This document shows positions 52,428 through 62,294 of a DNA stretch of 64,000 bases, piece by piece. The stretch comes from Streptomyces sp. S465 (GTDB taxonomy: Bacteria; Actinomycetota; Actinomycetes; Streptomycetales; Streptomycetaceae), in NCBI RefSeq assembly GCF_026898115.1, contig NZ_CP114036.1, positions 6,442,001-6,506,000 on the forward strand, written 5' to 3'. Under the pieces are notes generated by a model. The model was not told the origin of the DNA and made no database searches. It saw only the letters and a list, made by a program, of their open reading frames with translations. The translations under genes were made by a program, and so were the position numbers. How positions within the stretch are numbered: position 1 is the first letter of the stretch; each line of letters opens with the position of its first letter.

Positions 52428-54418
52428 GTTGTGGGTGACCCTCCGATCGGTGAGGACGGTCGCAGGGACAGCACATGTGCCGGAGCCATCCGGCGCCCCG
52501 GCTCCAGGCGCACATAGTTGTCCCTGCCCCAGTGATAGGTCTCGCCGGTGAGCTCGTCGCGCACCGGGACGGACTCGTGCCAGTCCAGGCCGAGTTCCGG
52601 CATGTTCAACGAGACCGTCGCCTCCTGGGTGTGGTGGGGGTCGAGGTTGACGACCGTGAGCACGCAGGAATCGCCGGTGCGCTTGGAGTAGACGATGACG
52701 GAATCGTTGTCGGCGTGGTGGAATCTGAGGTTGCGCAGCCGGCGCAGCGCGGGGTGGCGGCGGCGCACCCGGTTCAGCCGGGTGAGCAGCGGGGTGATCG
52801 TTTCGCCCGCGCGCTCGGCCGCCGCCCAGTCGCGCGGCCGCAGCTGGTACTTCTCCGAGTCCAGGTACTCCTCGCTGCCGGCGCGCACCGGGGTGTTCTC
52901 GCACAGTTCGTAGCCGGCGTAGACGCCCCAGGTGGGGGAGAGGGTGGCGGCCAGCACGGCCCGCACCTCGAAGGCGGGGCGGCCGCCCTCCTGGAGGTAG
53001 GCGTGCAGGATGTCGGGGGTGTTGACGAAGAAGTTGGGCCGCATCCAGGCGGCCGCGTCCCCGGACAGCTCGGTGAGGTAGTCGGTGAGCTCCTGTTTGG
53101 TGGTGCGCCAGGTGAAGTAGGTGTACGACTGGTGGAAGCCGATCGCGCCGAGGGTGTTCAGCATCGCCGGGCGGGTGAACGCCTCGGCGAGGAAGAGCAC
53201 ATCGGGGTCGGTGCGGTGGATGTCGCCGAGCACCTTCTCCCAGAAGACCACCGGTTTGGTGTGCGGGTTGTCCACGCGGAAGACCCGCACCCCGTGCGCC
53301 ATCCAGAAGCGCAGCACCCGCTCGGTCTCCCGGACCAGGCCCCGGAAGTCCCGGTCGAAGGCCACGGGATAGATGTCCTGGTACTTCTTGGGCGGGTTCT
53401 CGGCGTACGCGATGCTGCCGTCGGCGCGCTGGTGGAACCACTCCGGGTGCTGGGCGACCCAGGGGTGGTCCGGGGAGCACTGGAGCGCGAAGTCCAGCGC
53501 CACCTCCATGCGCAGTTCGCGGGCGCGCGCCACGAAGTGGTCGAAGTCCTCGATGGTGCCCAGGTCGGGGTGGATGGCGTCGTGGCCGCCGTCGGCCGAG
53601 CCGATGGCCCAGGGCGAGCCCACGTCGAAGGGGCCCGCGGAGAGCGCGTTGTTGGGGCCCTTGCGGAAGGCGGTGCCGATGGGGTGGATGGGCGGCAGAT
53701 AGACGATGTCGAAGCCCGCGGCGGCGATGGCGGGCAGCCGTTCGGCGGCGGTGCGCAGGGTGCCGCTGACCGGCGGCCGCCCCTCGGTGATCCTGGCCCC
53801 CTCCGAGCGCGGGAAGAGCTCGTACCAGGAGCCGAACAGCGCTCGTTCCCGGTCCACCTGGAGCGGCATCGGGCGCGAGGAGCTGACCAACTCCCGCAGG
53901 GGGTGGCGGTCGAGGGCGGCGGTCACATCGGGGGCGAGGGCGGCGGCGAGCCGGTCGGCCACCGGGCGGCGCTCGTCGCGCAGTCCGTCGACGGCCGCCA
54001 GCACCGCCTCCCGGCCGTCGTTCTTGGGCACACCGGAGGCGGCCCGCTCATGCAGCAGCGCCCCTTCCGCCAGGACCAGATCGGTGTCGATCCCGGCCGG
54101 GACCTTGATGCGGGCGTGGTGGCGCCAGGTGGCGATCGGATCGCTCCACGCCTCGACGGTGTACGTCCAGCGGCCGGGCGCGCCGGGGGTGACCTCGGCG
54201 CCCCAGCGGTCGGTGCCGGGGGCGAGTTCACGCATCGGGGTCCAGGGGCCCGAGCGTCCGGACGGATCGCGGAGGACCACATTGGCGTTGACCGCGTCAT
54301 GGCCCTCCCGGAACACGGTGGCGCTGACCTCGAAGGTCTCGTCCACGACCGCCTTGGCGGGGCGGCGGCCGCAGTCGACCAGCGGGCGGATATCCAGAAT
54401 GGGAATGCGACCGATCAT
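52424..54418 (-). CDS. glgE: Alpha-1,4-glucan:maltose-1-phosphate maltosyltransferase
   Basis: This 664-residue enzyme transfers maltosyl from maltose 1-phosphate onto alpha-1,4 glucan chains. The GH13_3 nucleophile Asp383 (Phe-Arg-Val-Asp-Asn-Pro-His-Thr-Lys-Pro), acid Glu412 (Phe-Leu-Ala-Glu-Ala-Phe) and Asp469 (Val-Asn-Thr-Pro-Asp-Ile) sit at a constant offset from the known S. coelicolor residues 394/423/480. The N-terminal beta module begins Gly-Arg-Ile-Pro-Ile-Leu-Asp-Ile. ATG 54418 is the usual start. It heads the operon glgE-treS, with mak-glgB after a gap. A 288-bp gap separates it from the subtilase gene. Confidence 0.96.
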
Positions 54419-54651
54419 AGGATCACCTGACGGCGTTGCGGGTTGATGCGCTGGGGCGGCTTTTGTCCTTTGTATCGGTTCTGCCGCCGGGCGATGGGTT
54501 GCGGGCATGACAGCTCCTGTCCGCGTTCACTCTGGTGGGCGGATGGGGTCGGCCATGGGGGGCGCGCCTGGAAAGCCTTCCCCTGCGGAACGGGCGGACA
54601 ATCCGGGTTCCCGTTAACTACCGGTTCGTAACGCCGGGTACACGAAACGAC

Positions 54652-54669
54652 CCCGCCCGTAGGCGGGGC
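54652..54669 (-). terminator. Hairpin terminator after the S8 peptidase
   Basis: The stem ccccgcc/ggcgggg with a 4-base loop starts 38 bases downstream of the peptidase stop. On the minus strand it is followed by a T-rich tract (tcgtttcgtgt). Confidence 0.7.
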
Positions 54670-54706
54670 CGTCCGGGCGGCGCGTATCGGCCCTTCTGGC
54701 GCGTAG

Positions 54707-55921
54707 TCAGTTGACCACCCGCAGCAGACGGTTCGGCGAGTTGGCGCCCGCGCCGCGCACCCGGCCCTTGCTCGCCATGGCCGTCAGCGCCGCCCCCACC
54801 TGGGCCGCGGTGGCACCGCGGTGGCCGGCCAGGTACAGCGCGGCGGCGCCCGCGACATGCGGGGCCGCCATCGAGGTGCCCGACAGCGTCCTGGTCGCCG
54901 TATCGCTGGTATGCGACGCCGAGACGATCCGGTCCCCGGGCGCGAACAGGTCAATGCCCGCGCCCCAGTTGGAGAAGGCCGAGCGCCGGTCGGCGCGGTC
55001 GGTCGCACCGACCGTGAGCGCCTGCCGCACCCGGCCCGGGGAGAAGGCGGCGGCGGGCCGGTCCTGGTTGCCCGCCGCCACGGTGAAGACCAGACCGGCG
55101 GCCGTCCCGGCCCGCACCGCGGCGTCCCACTCGGGCAACGGGGTGGCGGACGCCGCCCCCAGGCTCAGATTGACCACCGCGGGCCGCTCGGCGTGTCGCA
55201 GCACCCAGTCCATCCCGGCCAGCACCTGGGCGATGGTGCCCTCGCCCCGGTCGTCCAGCACCCGGACGGCCACGATCGCGGCCCGCTTCGCCACTCCGTA
55301 CCGGGTGCCCGCCGCCGTGGCGGCCACATGGGTGCCGTGGCCGTTGCCGTCCTCGGCCACCGGATCGTCGTCCACGAAGTCCCAGCCGGAGCGGGCCCGG
55401 CCGCCGAAGTCCTCGTGGGAGGCGCGGATCCCGGAGTCGATGACGTAGATCGTGGTCCCGCGTCCGCCGTCGGCGGGCGCGGTGTACGTCCCGTCCAGCG
55501 GCCGGTCCGGCTGGTCGATCCGGTCCAGCCCCCACGGCGGGTCCGCCCGGCCCCGGGACGGCGACGGCGGACGCGCCCGGGCCCACCGCGGGGACACCCG
55601 CTCGTCCCGGGTCACCGAGGCGATCCGCGGATCGGCCGCCAGCCGGCCGGCCTGTGCCGCGTTCGCCACCACCGCATAGCCGTTCAGCGCCGTGCGGTAG
55701 ACCCGGCGCACGCGCGCCCCGTACCGTTCCACCAGCGCCCGGCCCGCCGCCGACGCCGCCGCGGGCGCTCCCGCGCTCCGCTTCAGGGCGACGATATAGC
55801 CGTGGTCCGGCCCGGCCTGCGTGGGCGCGGCCTGCGTGAGCGACAAGGCCACCAGGACCGCCGCGACGACGGCGGCCGGCGCCGCCATCCTCCGCCGGGG
55901 CCCCGCGGATGCGCATGCCAT
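54707..55921 (-). CDS. Secreted subtilisin-like serine peptidase (S8)
   Basis: This 404-residue peptidase has a signal peptide (Ala-Ala-Val-Val-Ala-Ala-Val-Leu-Val-Ala-Leu...), an inhibitor_I9-type propeptide (about residues 40-115, Tyr-Ile-Val-Ala-Leu-Lys and Tyr-Arg-Thr-Ala-Leu-Asn-Gly-Tyr-Ala) and the catalytic triad Asp (Tyr-Val-Ile-Asp-Ser-Gly), His (Gly-Asn-Gly-His-Gly-Thr-His-Val-Ala) and Ser (Gly-Thr-Ser-Met-Ala-Ala-Pro). It is a complete proteinase K-like secreted protease. ATG 55921 has GGGGAGGGG upstream. It lies between glgE and the pectin lyases. Confidence 0.95.
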   Translation of the reverse strand: MACASAGPRRRMAAPAAVVAAVLVALSLTQAAPTQAGPDHGYIVALKRSAGAPAAASAAGRALVERYGARVRRVYRTALNGYAVVANAAQAGRLAADPRIASVTRDERVSPRWARARPPSPSRGRADPPWGLDRIDQPDRPLDGTYTAPADGGRGTTIYVIDSGIRASHEDFGGRARSGWDFVDDDPVAEDGNGHGTHVAATAAGTRYGVAKRAAIVAVRVLDDRGEGTIAQVLAGMDWVLRHAERPAVVNLSLGAASATPLPEWDAAVRAGTAAGLVFTVAAGNQDRPAAAFSPGRVRQALTVGATDRADRRSAFSNWGAGIDLFAPGDRIVSASHTSDTATRTLSGTSMAAPHVAGAAALYLAGHRGATAAQVGAALTAMASKGRVRGAGANSPNRLLRVVN

Positions 55922-56103
55922 GGAACGATCCCCTCCCCAACTGAGCGACGGCGCCAGCGTGGCGTGGGAGGAAAGATCCCGACAAGGGCGCACCAGGGGG
56001 CGTGAAACCGGACCGCCCACCGCCCCGTGGGGACGGGCACGCGCCGTGCCCGTCCCCACGGGGACCGGACACGGCGCGCGGCCAACCGGCGATCAGCCGG
56101 CGA

Positions 56104-56895
56104 TCACTTGTAGGTGATGTCGGAGGTGCTGTACTTGCAGTAGGTGCCGTCGGGACCGCTGCCGTTCTTCGAGGGCTCGTCGCCGTCGTCGTTCCCGATG
56201 TACTTCTGACACGGGACGATCTTCTTGCTGCTGTCCCCGACGATGGTGATGGAGCGCAGGGTCAGCGAGTCGCCGTAGTTGGTGTTGATCCCGCCGATGA
56301 CCTTGCCCGGGGCGGTGATCTCGGTGTTGCTCACATTGATGGTGCGCTTGTACTGCGTCGAGCAGTTGCCACAGGACCGGACGAAGGTGGAGAAGTCCTG
56401 GCCGGCGAAGTTGGAGATGTTGAGCGTGCCGCCGCCGTTGAACTGGAAGATCTTGTCCTCGGCCTTGCGGGCACCGCCACCGACGACGTTGTACGTCTTA
56501 CCGCTGCCGCGGAAGGTGGCGGCGTCCTCGCCGACGTCCTCCCACCACACGTTCTGGAGGGTGCAGCTGCCCTCGCAGTGGACGCCGTCGGCGGCCGGGG
56601 CGCCGAGGATGACGTTCTTCAGGGTGGCGCCGTCCTTCAGCTCGAACAGCGGGCCCTGGTCCTCGTCCTGGCCGTCCGAGCCGAGGTCGCCGGTGCCGTA
56701 GTAGCGCTTCATACCACCGTCGGTGGTCCCGCTGACGCTGATGGTCGTGCCGACCGCCTGGGTGCCGCTGGCCGAGGGCCAGGTGGCGGCGGAGGCCGTG
56801 GGCAGGGTCAGACCGGTGGTGATCGCGCCCGCGGTGAGGGCGACGGCACCGAGGGCGCCGGCCAGCGCCCGGTACCTGGTGTGTTGTTGAGCCAT
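56104..56895 (-). CDS. Secreted pectate lyase (PL3)
   Basis: This 263-residue secreted lyase has a signal peptide (Ala-Leu-Ala-Gly-Ala-Leu-Gly-Ala-Val...Thr-Ala-Ser-Ala). Its parallel beta-helix has the family 3 pattern Gly-Val-His-Cys-Glu-Gly-Ser-Cys-Thr, Trp-Trp-Glu-Asp-Val-Gly-Glu-Asp-Ala-Ala-Thr and the Cys-Gly-Asn-Cys and Pro-Cys-x-Lys-Tyr disulfide motifs. It cleaves polygalacturonate by beta-elimination with calcium. GGAAGGAG precedes ATG 56895, only 31 bp after the PL11 stop, so the two are an operon for pectin breakdown. Confidence 0.94.
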   Translation of the reverse strand: MAQQHTRYRALAGALGAVALTAGAITTGLTLPTASAATWPSASGTQAVGTTISVSGTTDGGMKRYYGTGDLGSDGQDEDQGPLFELKDGATLKNVILGAPAADGVHCEGSCTLQNVWWEDVGEDAATFRGSGKTYNVVGGGARKAEDKIFQFNGGGTLNISNFAGQDFSTFVRSCGNCSTQYKRTINVSNTEITAPGKVIGGINTNYGDSLTLRSITIVGDSSKKIVPCQKYIGNDDGDEPSKNGSGPDGTYCKYSTSDITYK

Positions 56896-56926
56896 GTCGG
56901 ATCTCCTTCCGGGGGATGTGCGGATT

Positions 56927-58882
56927 TCAGGGGGTGGTGATGGTCGGCCGCGGCGGGGTCGCCATCTTGTTGCCAATGAAGAAGCTGGGGTGCGGGGGCT
57001 GGTTGTAGGCGGTGTTCTGCCAGGCCAGCGCCTCGCGGTACTGCCGGTCGTGGAGCAGCGTGGTGATCTTCCGGTCGGTCTGGTACGGCGTGGAGTAGAT
57101 CCGCAGCGCCTTGTTGTCACTGGTCGGCCAGACCACCTCCTCGCGCCAGTCGCCGAGGATGTCGCCGGACAGCGACGGGGTGGCCTTGGTGCCGTTGTTG
57201 GAGTGCACCCCGGACCCGGTGAGCAGCCGGGTGTCACCGGAGGTGCCGTACTTGTCGATATGCGTGTCGTCCAGCAGCTCGCGCACCGGATCGCCGTCCC
57301 ACCAGGCCAGGAAGTTGATCGAGGACGGCTTGCGGCCCTTGGCGCCGCCGCCCTCGTCGCGGATCTGGTCGTCCCGCGCGGACCACATCTCGGCGCCGTC
57401 GCTGCCCGCCCAGATGTCGTCGGCCACCCCGCGCCCGTTGTCGCCGCCCGACGCGGTCGACCACAGCACCTGGCCGGTGCGGGCGTCGGCGAAGTACGAG
57501 CCCGGCTTGGAGGTGTCCTCGTCGACCTTGAAGTACTCCAGGCCCGCCCGGGACGGGTCGAGATCGCCGAGGTGGGCCGCGTCGCCATGGCCGTATCTGT
57601 TGGTCCACAGCCCGGCGCCGTTGTCGTCCACCGCCATCGAGCCGTAGACGATCTCGTCCTTGCCGTCGCCGTCCACATCGCCGGTCGCCAGGGCGTGGTT
57701 GCCCTGCCCGTCGTAGCCCTTGCCGGTGTTGGTGGAGCTGTTGGTGTCGAACGTCCACTGCCGGGTGAGCTGCCCTCCGCTGAACTTCCAGGCGGAGATC
57801 ACGGTGCGGGTGTAGTAGCCGCGCGCCTCGATCAGCGAGGGGGTGGAGCCGTTGAGATACGCCGTCCCGGCCAGGAACCGGTCCACGCGGTTGCCGTAGG
57901 AGTCGCCCCACGAGGAGACGGTGCCGCGCGGCGGGACGTAGTCCACCGTGCTCATCGCGGCGCCCGTGCGCCCGTTGAACATCGTCAGATATTCGGGCCC
58001 GCTGAGCACGTAGCCGCTGGAGTTGCGGTAGTCGGCGGACGCGCTGCCGATGGTCTTCCCGGCGCCGTCGACCGTGCCGTCCGCGGTCTTCATCGCGACC
58101 TCGGCCTGGCCGTCGCCGTCGTAGTCGTACACCTGGAACTGGGTGTAGTGGGCGCCGGAGCGGATGTTGCGGCCCAGGTCGATCCGCCACAGGCGCTGCC
58201 CCTGAAGGGTGTAGCCGTCGACGATGGTGTTGCTGGTGACGCCCGACTGGGAGTTGTCCTTGGCGTTGGTCGGCTGCCATTTGAGGACGAAGTCCAGGTC
58301 GCCGTCGCCGTCCAGGTCGCCCACCGAGGCGTCGTTGGCCTCGTAGGTGTAGTCCGAACCGCCCGACGGGGGCGAGATCGCCACGTCGTAGTACCCGGGG
58401 CGGAACTGGACCGCGCTCGGCGAGGCGGGCTGCTCCACCCCGTTCACGATGGCGCGCACGGTGTAGTCCGCGCTGTTCGGGGCGTCCTGGTGGAGGTAGT
58501 TGGTGGTGGTGATGGGGGAGGAGTTGACCTTGACCGAGCCCCGGTAGAGGTTGAACGTCACATCGTCCGGGTCGGTGGCCAGCCAGCGCCAGCTGATCAG
58601 GTTGTCATCGCCGGTGTGCACGCTCACCAGCCCCCGGTCCAGCTTCTCCAGCTGGGCCGCGGCCACCGCTTTCGGGCTCGTGGCCCCGGCCGTCCGGCTG
58701 CCCGGCTCGGCGGCTCCGGAGACGTTCGCCAGGGTGGTGACGGTCAGCGCGGCCGCCGCGCATCCGGCGGCCAGCATCCGGCCGCGGGTCAGCGCCTTCC
58801 GGCCGGAGGCCGGCGCTGTCCGGCCGGGTGCTCCGGGCGGATGAGCGGGGGGCGGAGTGGGCGAACTGTCCCGAGAGCGCAC
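56927..58882 (-). CDS. Secreted rhamnogalacturonan lyase (PL11)
   Basis: This PL11 lyase has 651 residues from GTG 58882, with GGAGG 5 bases upstream. A signal peptide (Met-Leu-Ala-Ala-Gly-Cys-Ala-Ala-Ala-Ala-Leu-Thr) follows a Pro-rich N-terminus. The beta-propeller has many Asp-x-Asp-Gly-Asp calcium loops (Gly-Asp-Leu-Asp-Gly-Asp-Gly-Asp, Tyr-Asp-Tyr-Asp-Gly-Asp-Gly-Gln, Asp-Val-Asp-Gly-Asp-Gly-Lys) and the PL11 signature Gly-Asp-Ile-Leu-Gly-Asp-Trp-Arg-Glu-Glu-Val-Val-Trp. It degrades rhamnogalacturonan I backbones and works with the PL3 gene after it. It is divergent from glgP. Confidence 0.95.
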   Translation of the reverse strand: MRSRDSSPTPPPAHPPGAPGRTAPASGRKALTRGRMLAAGCAAAALTVTTLANVSGAAEPGSRTAGATSPKAVAAAQLEKLDRGLVSVHTGDDNLISWRWLATDPDDVTFNLYRGSVKVNSSPITTTNYLHQDAPNSADYTVRAIVNGVEQPASPSAVQFRPGYYDVAISPPSGGSDYTYEANDASVGDLDGDGDLDFVLKWQPTNAKDNSQSGVTSNTIVDGYTLQGQRLWRIDLGRNIRSGAHYTQFQVYDYDGDGQAEVAMKTADGTVDGAGKTIGSASADYRNSSGYVLSGPEYLTMFNGRTGAAMSTVDYVPPRGTVSSWGDSYGNRVDRFLAGTAYLNGSTPSLIEARGYYTRTVISAWKFSGGQLTRQWTFDTNSSTNTGKGYDGQGNHALATGDVDGDGKDEIVYGSMAVDDNGAGLWTNRYGHGDAAHLGDLDPSRAGLEYFKVDEDTSKPGSYFADARTGQVLWSTASGGDNGRGVADDIWAGSDGAEMWSARDDQIRDEGGGAKGRKPSSINFLAWWDGDPVRELLDDTHIDKYGTSGDTRLLTGSGVHSNNGTKATPSLSGDILGDWREEVVWPTSDNKALRIYSTPYQTDRKITTLLHDRQYREALAWQNTAYNQPPHPSFFIGNKMATPPRPTITTP

Positions 58883-58919
58883 GAGGTCCTCCAAGGCATG
58901 GGGGGAAGGTGTGCCCCCT

Positions 58920-58962
58920 AGTCGCCCCCTTGGCCGGAAAGGTTGCCGCCTTGGGGGCGACT
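58920..58962. promoter_or_regulatory. Inverted repeat in the PL11/glgP divergent promoter
   Basis: The arms agtcgccccc (58920-58929) and gggggcgact (58953-58962) are exact complements with a 23-base spacer. They lie between the two divergent starts and could be a shared operator. Confidence 0.4.
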
Positions 58963-59020
58963 TCTCGGGGGCGGGGCGAAACAGCCGAAACGGGGACGCC
59001 TCGGCCGCTACCGTCGAAGG

Positions 59021-62000
59021 GTGAAGGCCATTCGTCGATTCAGCGTGCGCCCCGTGCTTCCGGAGCCCCTGCGACCGCTCAACCGGCTGGCGCGCAACCT
59101 GCGCTGGTCCTGGCACCCCGAGACCCGCGAGCTGTTCGAGTCCGTGGACCCCGAGGGATGGCGGGAGACGGGCGGCGACCCGGTACGGCTGCTGGGCGCC
59201 GTACCCGTCTCCCGGCTGGCGGCCCTCGCCGAGGACCGCACCTTTCTGCGCCGCCTCACGGCGGCCGCGGACGACCTGCACGACTATCTGACGGCTCCCC
59301 GCTGGTACCAGGGGCTGACCGCCGCCCACCAGGGGCGGCCCGCCGCGGATTCGCCGTCCGGCGGTGGGGGTTCACCGTCCGGCGGTACGGGTTCGTCGTC
59401 CGGCGCCGGTTCGTCGTCCGGCGGTACGGGGTCACCGTCCGGCCCGCCCCTGCCCTCCGGGCTGCCGTCCACCGCCGTACCCTCCGCCGAGGACGGCGCC
59501 GGGCCGCCGTCCACCGCCCCCGTACCCTCCGCCGAGGCCCGTGACGAGCCGCCGTCCGGCGCGCACGAAGGGGGGACCGCCGCGCACGAGGGGTGGACCG
59601 CCGCCGAGGCCCGCGGCGGGCCGTCGCTGGGCTCGCTCGCACCGTCCGGTGAGGACCGGGCAGGGCCGCCGCCGGGCTCGGGGTCGCCGCCGGGCTCCGG
59701 GCCGCTGCCTGCCGGACCGCGGCCCGGCGGGCCCGCGCCCTCCGTACCGCCGCCGGGCGGGCCGGTGCCCTCCCCGCTGCCTGCCGCGATCGCCTACTTC
59801 TCGCCGGAGTTCGGGATCACCGCCGCCCTGCCCCAGTACTCCGGCGGCCTGGGCATCCTCGCCGGTGACCACCTCAAGGCCGCCAGCGATCTCGGCGTGC
59901 CCCTGATGGGCGTCGGACTGCTCTACCGCCACGGCTACTTCCGCCAGTCGCTCTCCCGCGAGGGCTGGCAGCAGGAGCACTATCCGCTCCTGGACCCCGA
60001 CGAGCTGCCGCTCACCCGGCTGTGCGAGGCGGACGGCCGGCCCGTCCGGATCCCGCTCACCCTGCCCGGCGGCCGCCCGCTGTCCGCACGCGTGTGGCTC
60101 GCCCAGGTGGGCAGGGTGCCGCTGCTGCTGCTCGACTCCGACGTGGAGGAGAACGGCCACGGCGAGCGCGATGTCACCGACCGGCTCTACGGCGGTGGCA
60201 GCGAGCACCGGCTGCGTCAGGAGATGCTGCTGGGCATCGGCGGTGTGCGCGCCGTGCGCGCGTACTGCCGGCTGACCGGCCACCCCGAACCCGAGGTGTT
60301 CCACACCAACGAGGGGCACGCCGGTTTCCAGGGCCTGGAGCGCATCCGCGAACTGATGGCCGACGGGGCGGACTTCGATGCCGCCCACGAGGCGGTGCGG
60401 GCCGGGACCGTCTTCACCACCCACACCCCCGTCCCCGCCGGTATCGACCGCTTCGACCGCGAGCTGGTGGCCCGCCACTTCGGCGCCGACGCCGAGTTGC
60501 CCGGGATCGAGGTCGAGCGCGTCCTCGCCCTCGGCATGGAGACCTACCCCGGCGGTGAGCCCAATCTCTTCAACATGGCCGTGATGGGGCTGCGCCTGGC
60601 CCAGCGCGCCAACGGCGTCTCGACGCTGCACGGCCGCGTCAGCCGTGAGATGTTCGCGGGCCTGTGGCCGGGATTCGACGCCGAGGAGGTGCCCATCACC
60701 TCCGTCACCAACGGGGTGCACGCCCCCACCTGGACGGCGCCCGAGGTCACCCGGCTCGGCGCCCGCCGGTTCGGCCCCCTCTCCGACGGCGAGCTCTGGG
60801 AGCTCCGCCGCACCCTGCGCAAGCGGCTGGTCACCGAGGTCCGGCAGCGGCTGTACGACTCCTGGCGGCAGCGCGGCGCGGGCACCGCCGAACTCGGCTG
60901 GATCGACGGGGTACTCGACCCCGACGTCCTCACCATCGGCTTCGCCCGCCGCGTCCCCTCCTACAAGCGGCTCACCCTGATGCTGCGCGACCGGGACCGG
61001 CTGATGGAGTTGCTGCTCCACCCCGAGCGGCCGATCCAGATCGTCGTCGCGGGCAAGGCCCATCCGGCCGACGACGGCGGCAAGCGGCTGGTCCAGGAAC
61101 TCGTCCGGTTCGCCGACGACCCCCGGGTCCGCCACCGCCTGGTCTTCCTGCCCGACTACGGCATGGGCATGGCCCAGATGCTCTACCCCGGCTGCGACGT
61201 CTGGCTCAACAACCCGCTGCGCCCGCTGGAGGCGTGCGGCACCAGCGGCATGAAAGCGGCCCTGAACGGCTGCCTCAACCTCTCCGTCCTGGACGGCTGG
61301 TGGGACGAGTGGTACGACCCGGACTTCGGCTGGGCCATCCCCACCGCCGACGGCGACGCCATCGACGACACCCGCCGCGACGACCTGGAGGCCGCCGCTC
61401 TCTACGACCTGCTGGCACAGCGGGTCGCCCCGCGCTTCTACGACCACGGCCCGGACGGCCTCCCCGGCCGCTGGATCGACATGGTCCGGCGCACCCTCAC
61501 CACCCTCGGCCCCAAGGTGCTCGCGGGCCGCATGGTGCGCGAGTACGTCGAGCGGCTCTACGCCCCGGCCGCCCGCTCCCACCGCGCCCTGACTCCCACG
61601 GCGGCCGCCGGACTGGCCACCTGGAAGGCCCGCCTGCGCGCCGCCTGGCCGGACGTCGCGGTCGACCACGTCGAGGCCCAGCTCACCCCGCCCGCGCCGG
61701 GCGGCGCCGCCGAACTCGGCTCCACGCTCTCCCTCCGCGTACGGGTGCGCCTGGGCGGCCTGGACCCGGCGGACGTGGCGGTCCAGGCGGTGGCGGGCCG
61801 CGTCGACGACGCCGACCGCATCACCGACCCCACCCCCGTCCCCCTCAAACCCACCACGGGTCCCGATCCCGGGGGCCGCCACCTCTACGAGGGCCCCCTC
61901 GCCCTCGACCGCACCGGCCCCTTCGGCTACACGGTCCGCATCCTCCCCGCCCACCGCCTCCTGTCGCACCACGCCGAACCGGGCCTGATCGCCGTCCCGT

Positions 62001-62041
62001 CGGAGACGACATCCGAAGCCGCCGGAGTCCTGATGCGCTGA
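59021..62041 (+). CDS. glgP: Alpha-glucan phosphorylase
   Basis: This 1006-residue GT35 enzyme cleaves alpha-1,4 glucan with phosphate, releasing glucose 1-phosphate. The N-terminal DUF3417 domain (about residues 1-105, Leu-Ala-Arg-Asn-Leu-Arg-Trp-Ser-Trp) is followed by a low-complexity Ser/Gly/Pro insert of about 147 residues (107-253). The catalytic part has Tyr-Phe-Ser-Pro-Glu-Phe-Gly-Ile, His-Thr-Asn-Glu-Gly-His-Ala-Gly-Phe and the PLP lysine Lys745 in Gly-Thr-Ser-Gly-Met-Lys-Ala. GTG 59021 has CGAAGG upstream. It is the degradative partner of the GlgE pathway. Confidence 0.95.
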   Translation: MKAIRRFSVRPVLPEPLRPLNRLARNLRWSWHPETRELFESVDPEGWRETGGDPVRLLGAVPVSRLAALAEDRTFLRRLTAAADDLHDYLTAPRWYQGLTAAHQGRPAADSPSGGGGSPSGGTGSSSGAGSSSGGTGSPSGPPLPSGLPSTAVPSAEDGAGPPSTAPVPSAEARDEPPSGAHEGGTAAHEGWTAAEARGGPSLGSLAPSGEDRAGPPPGSGSPPGSGPLPAGPRPGGPAPSVPPPGGPVPSPLPAAIAYFSPEFGITAALPQYSGGLGILAGDHLKAASDLGVPLMGVGLLYRHGYFRQSLSREGWQQEHYPLLDPDELPLTRLCEADGRPVRIPLTLPGGRPLSARVWLAQVGRVPLLLLDSDVEENGHGERDVTDRLYGGGSEHRLRQEMLLGIGGVRAVRAYCRLTGHPEPEVFHTNEGHAGFQGLERIRELMADGADFDAAHEAVRAGTVFTTHTPVPAGIDRFDRELVARHFGADAELPGIEVERVLALGMETYPGGEPNLFNMAVMGLRLAQRANGVSTLHGRVSREMFAGLWPGFDAEEVPITSVTNGVHAPTWTAPEVTRLGARRFGPLSDGELWELRRTLRKRLVTEVRQRLYDSWRQRGAGTAELGWIDGVLDPDVLTIGFARRVPSYKRLTLMLRDRDRLMELLLHPERPIQIVVAGKAHPADDGGKRLVQELVRFADDPRVRHRLVFLPDYGMGMAQMLYPGCDVWLNNPLRPLEACGTSGMKAALNGCLNLSVLDGWWDEWYDPDFGWAIPTADGDAIDDTRRDDLEAAALYDLLAQRVAPRFYDHGPDGLPGRWIDMVRRTLTTLGPKVLAGRMVREYVERLYAPAARSHRALTPTAAAGLATWKARLRAAWPDVAVDHVEAQLTPPAPGGAAELGSTLSLRVRVRLGGLDPADVAVQAVAGRVDDADRITDPTPVPLKPTTGPDPGGRHLYEGPLALDRTGPFGYTVRILPAHRLLSHHAEPGLIAVPSETTSEAAGVLMR

Positions 62042-62294
62042 GCAGGTGACGGCTAGACTGACGGTGGACCGTGGAGCACGGGGGAGTGTTGCACTCATGT
62101 CCGACGTCATGTGGTGCACGGAAAAAGCCGGCCGGACGGCCGGAATTGCCGCGGTCCCGGAGAGCTCTGTTCTCCGTAGCACGCATTGAGATCTTGGACG
62201 TCGGCAGGACCTCAGCTGACCACCATACGAGGTGGTCGGGCTGAGCCTGCCGGGCCATCGGTTCGACCACCCGACGTGAGGGGTGTGAGAACTG

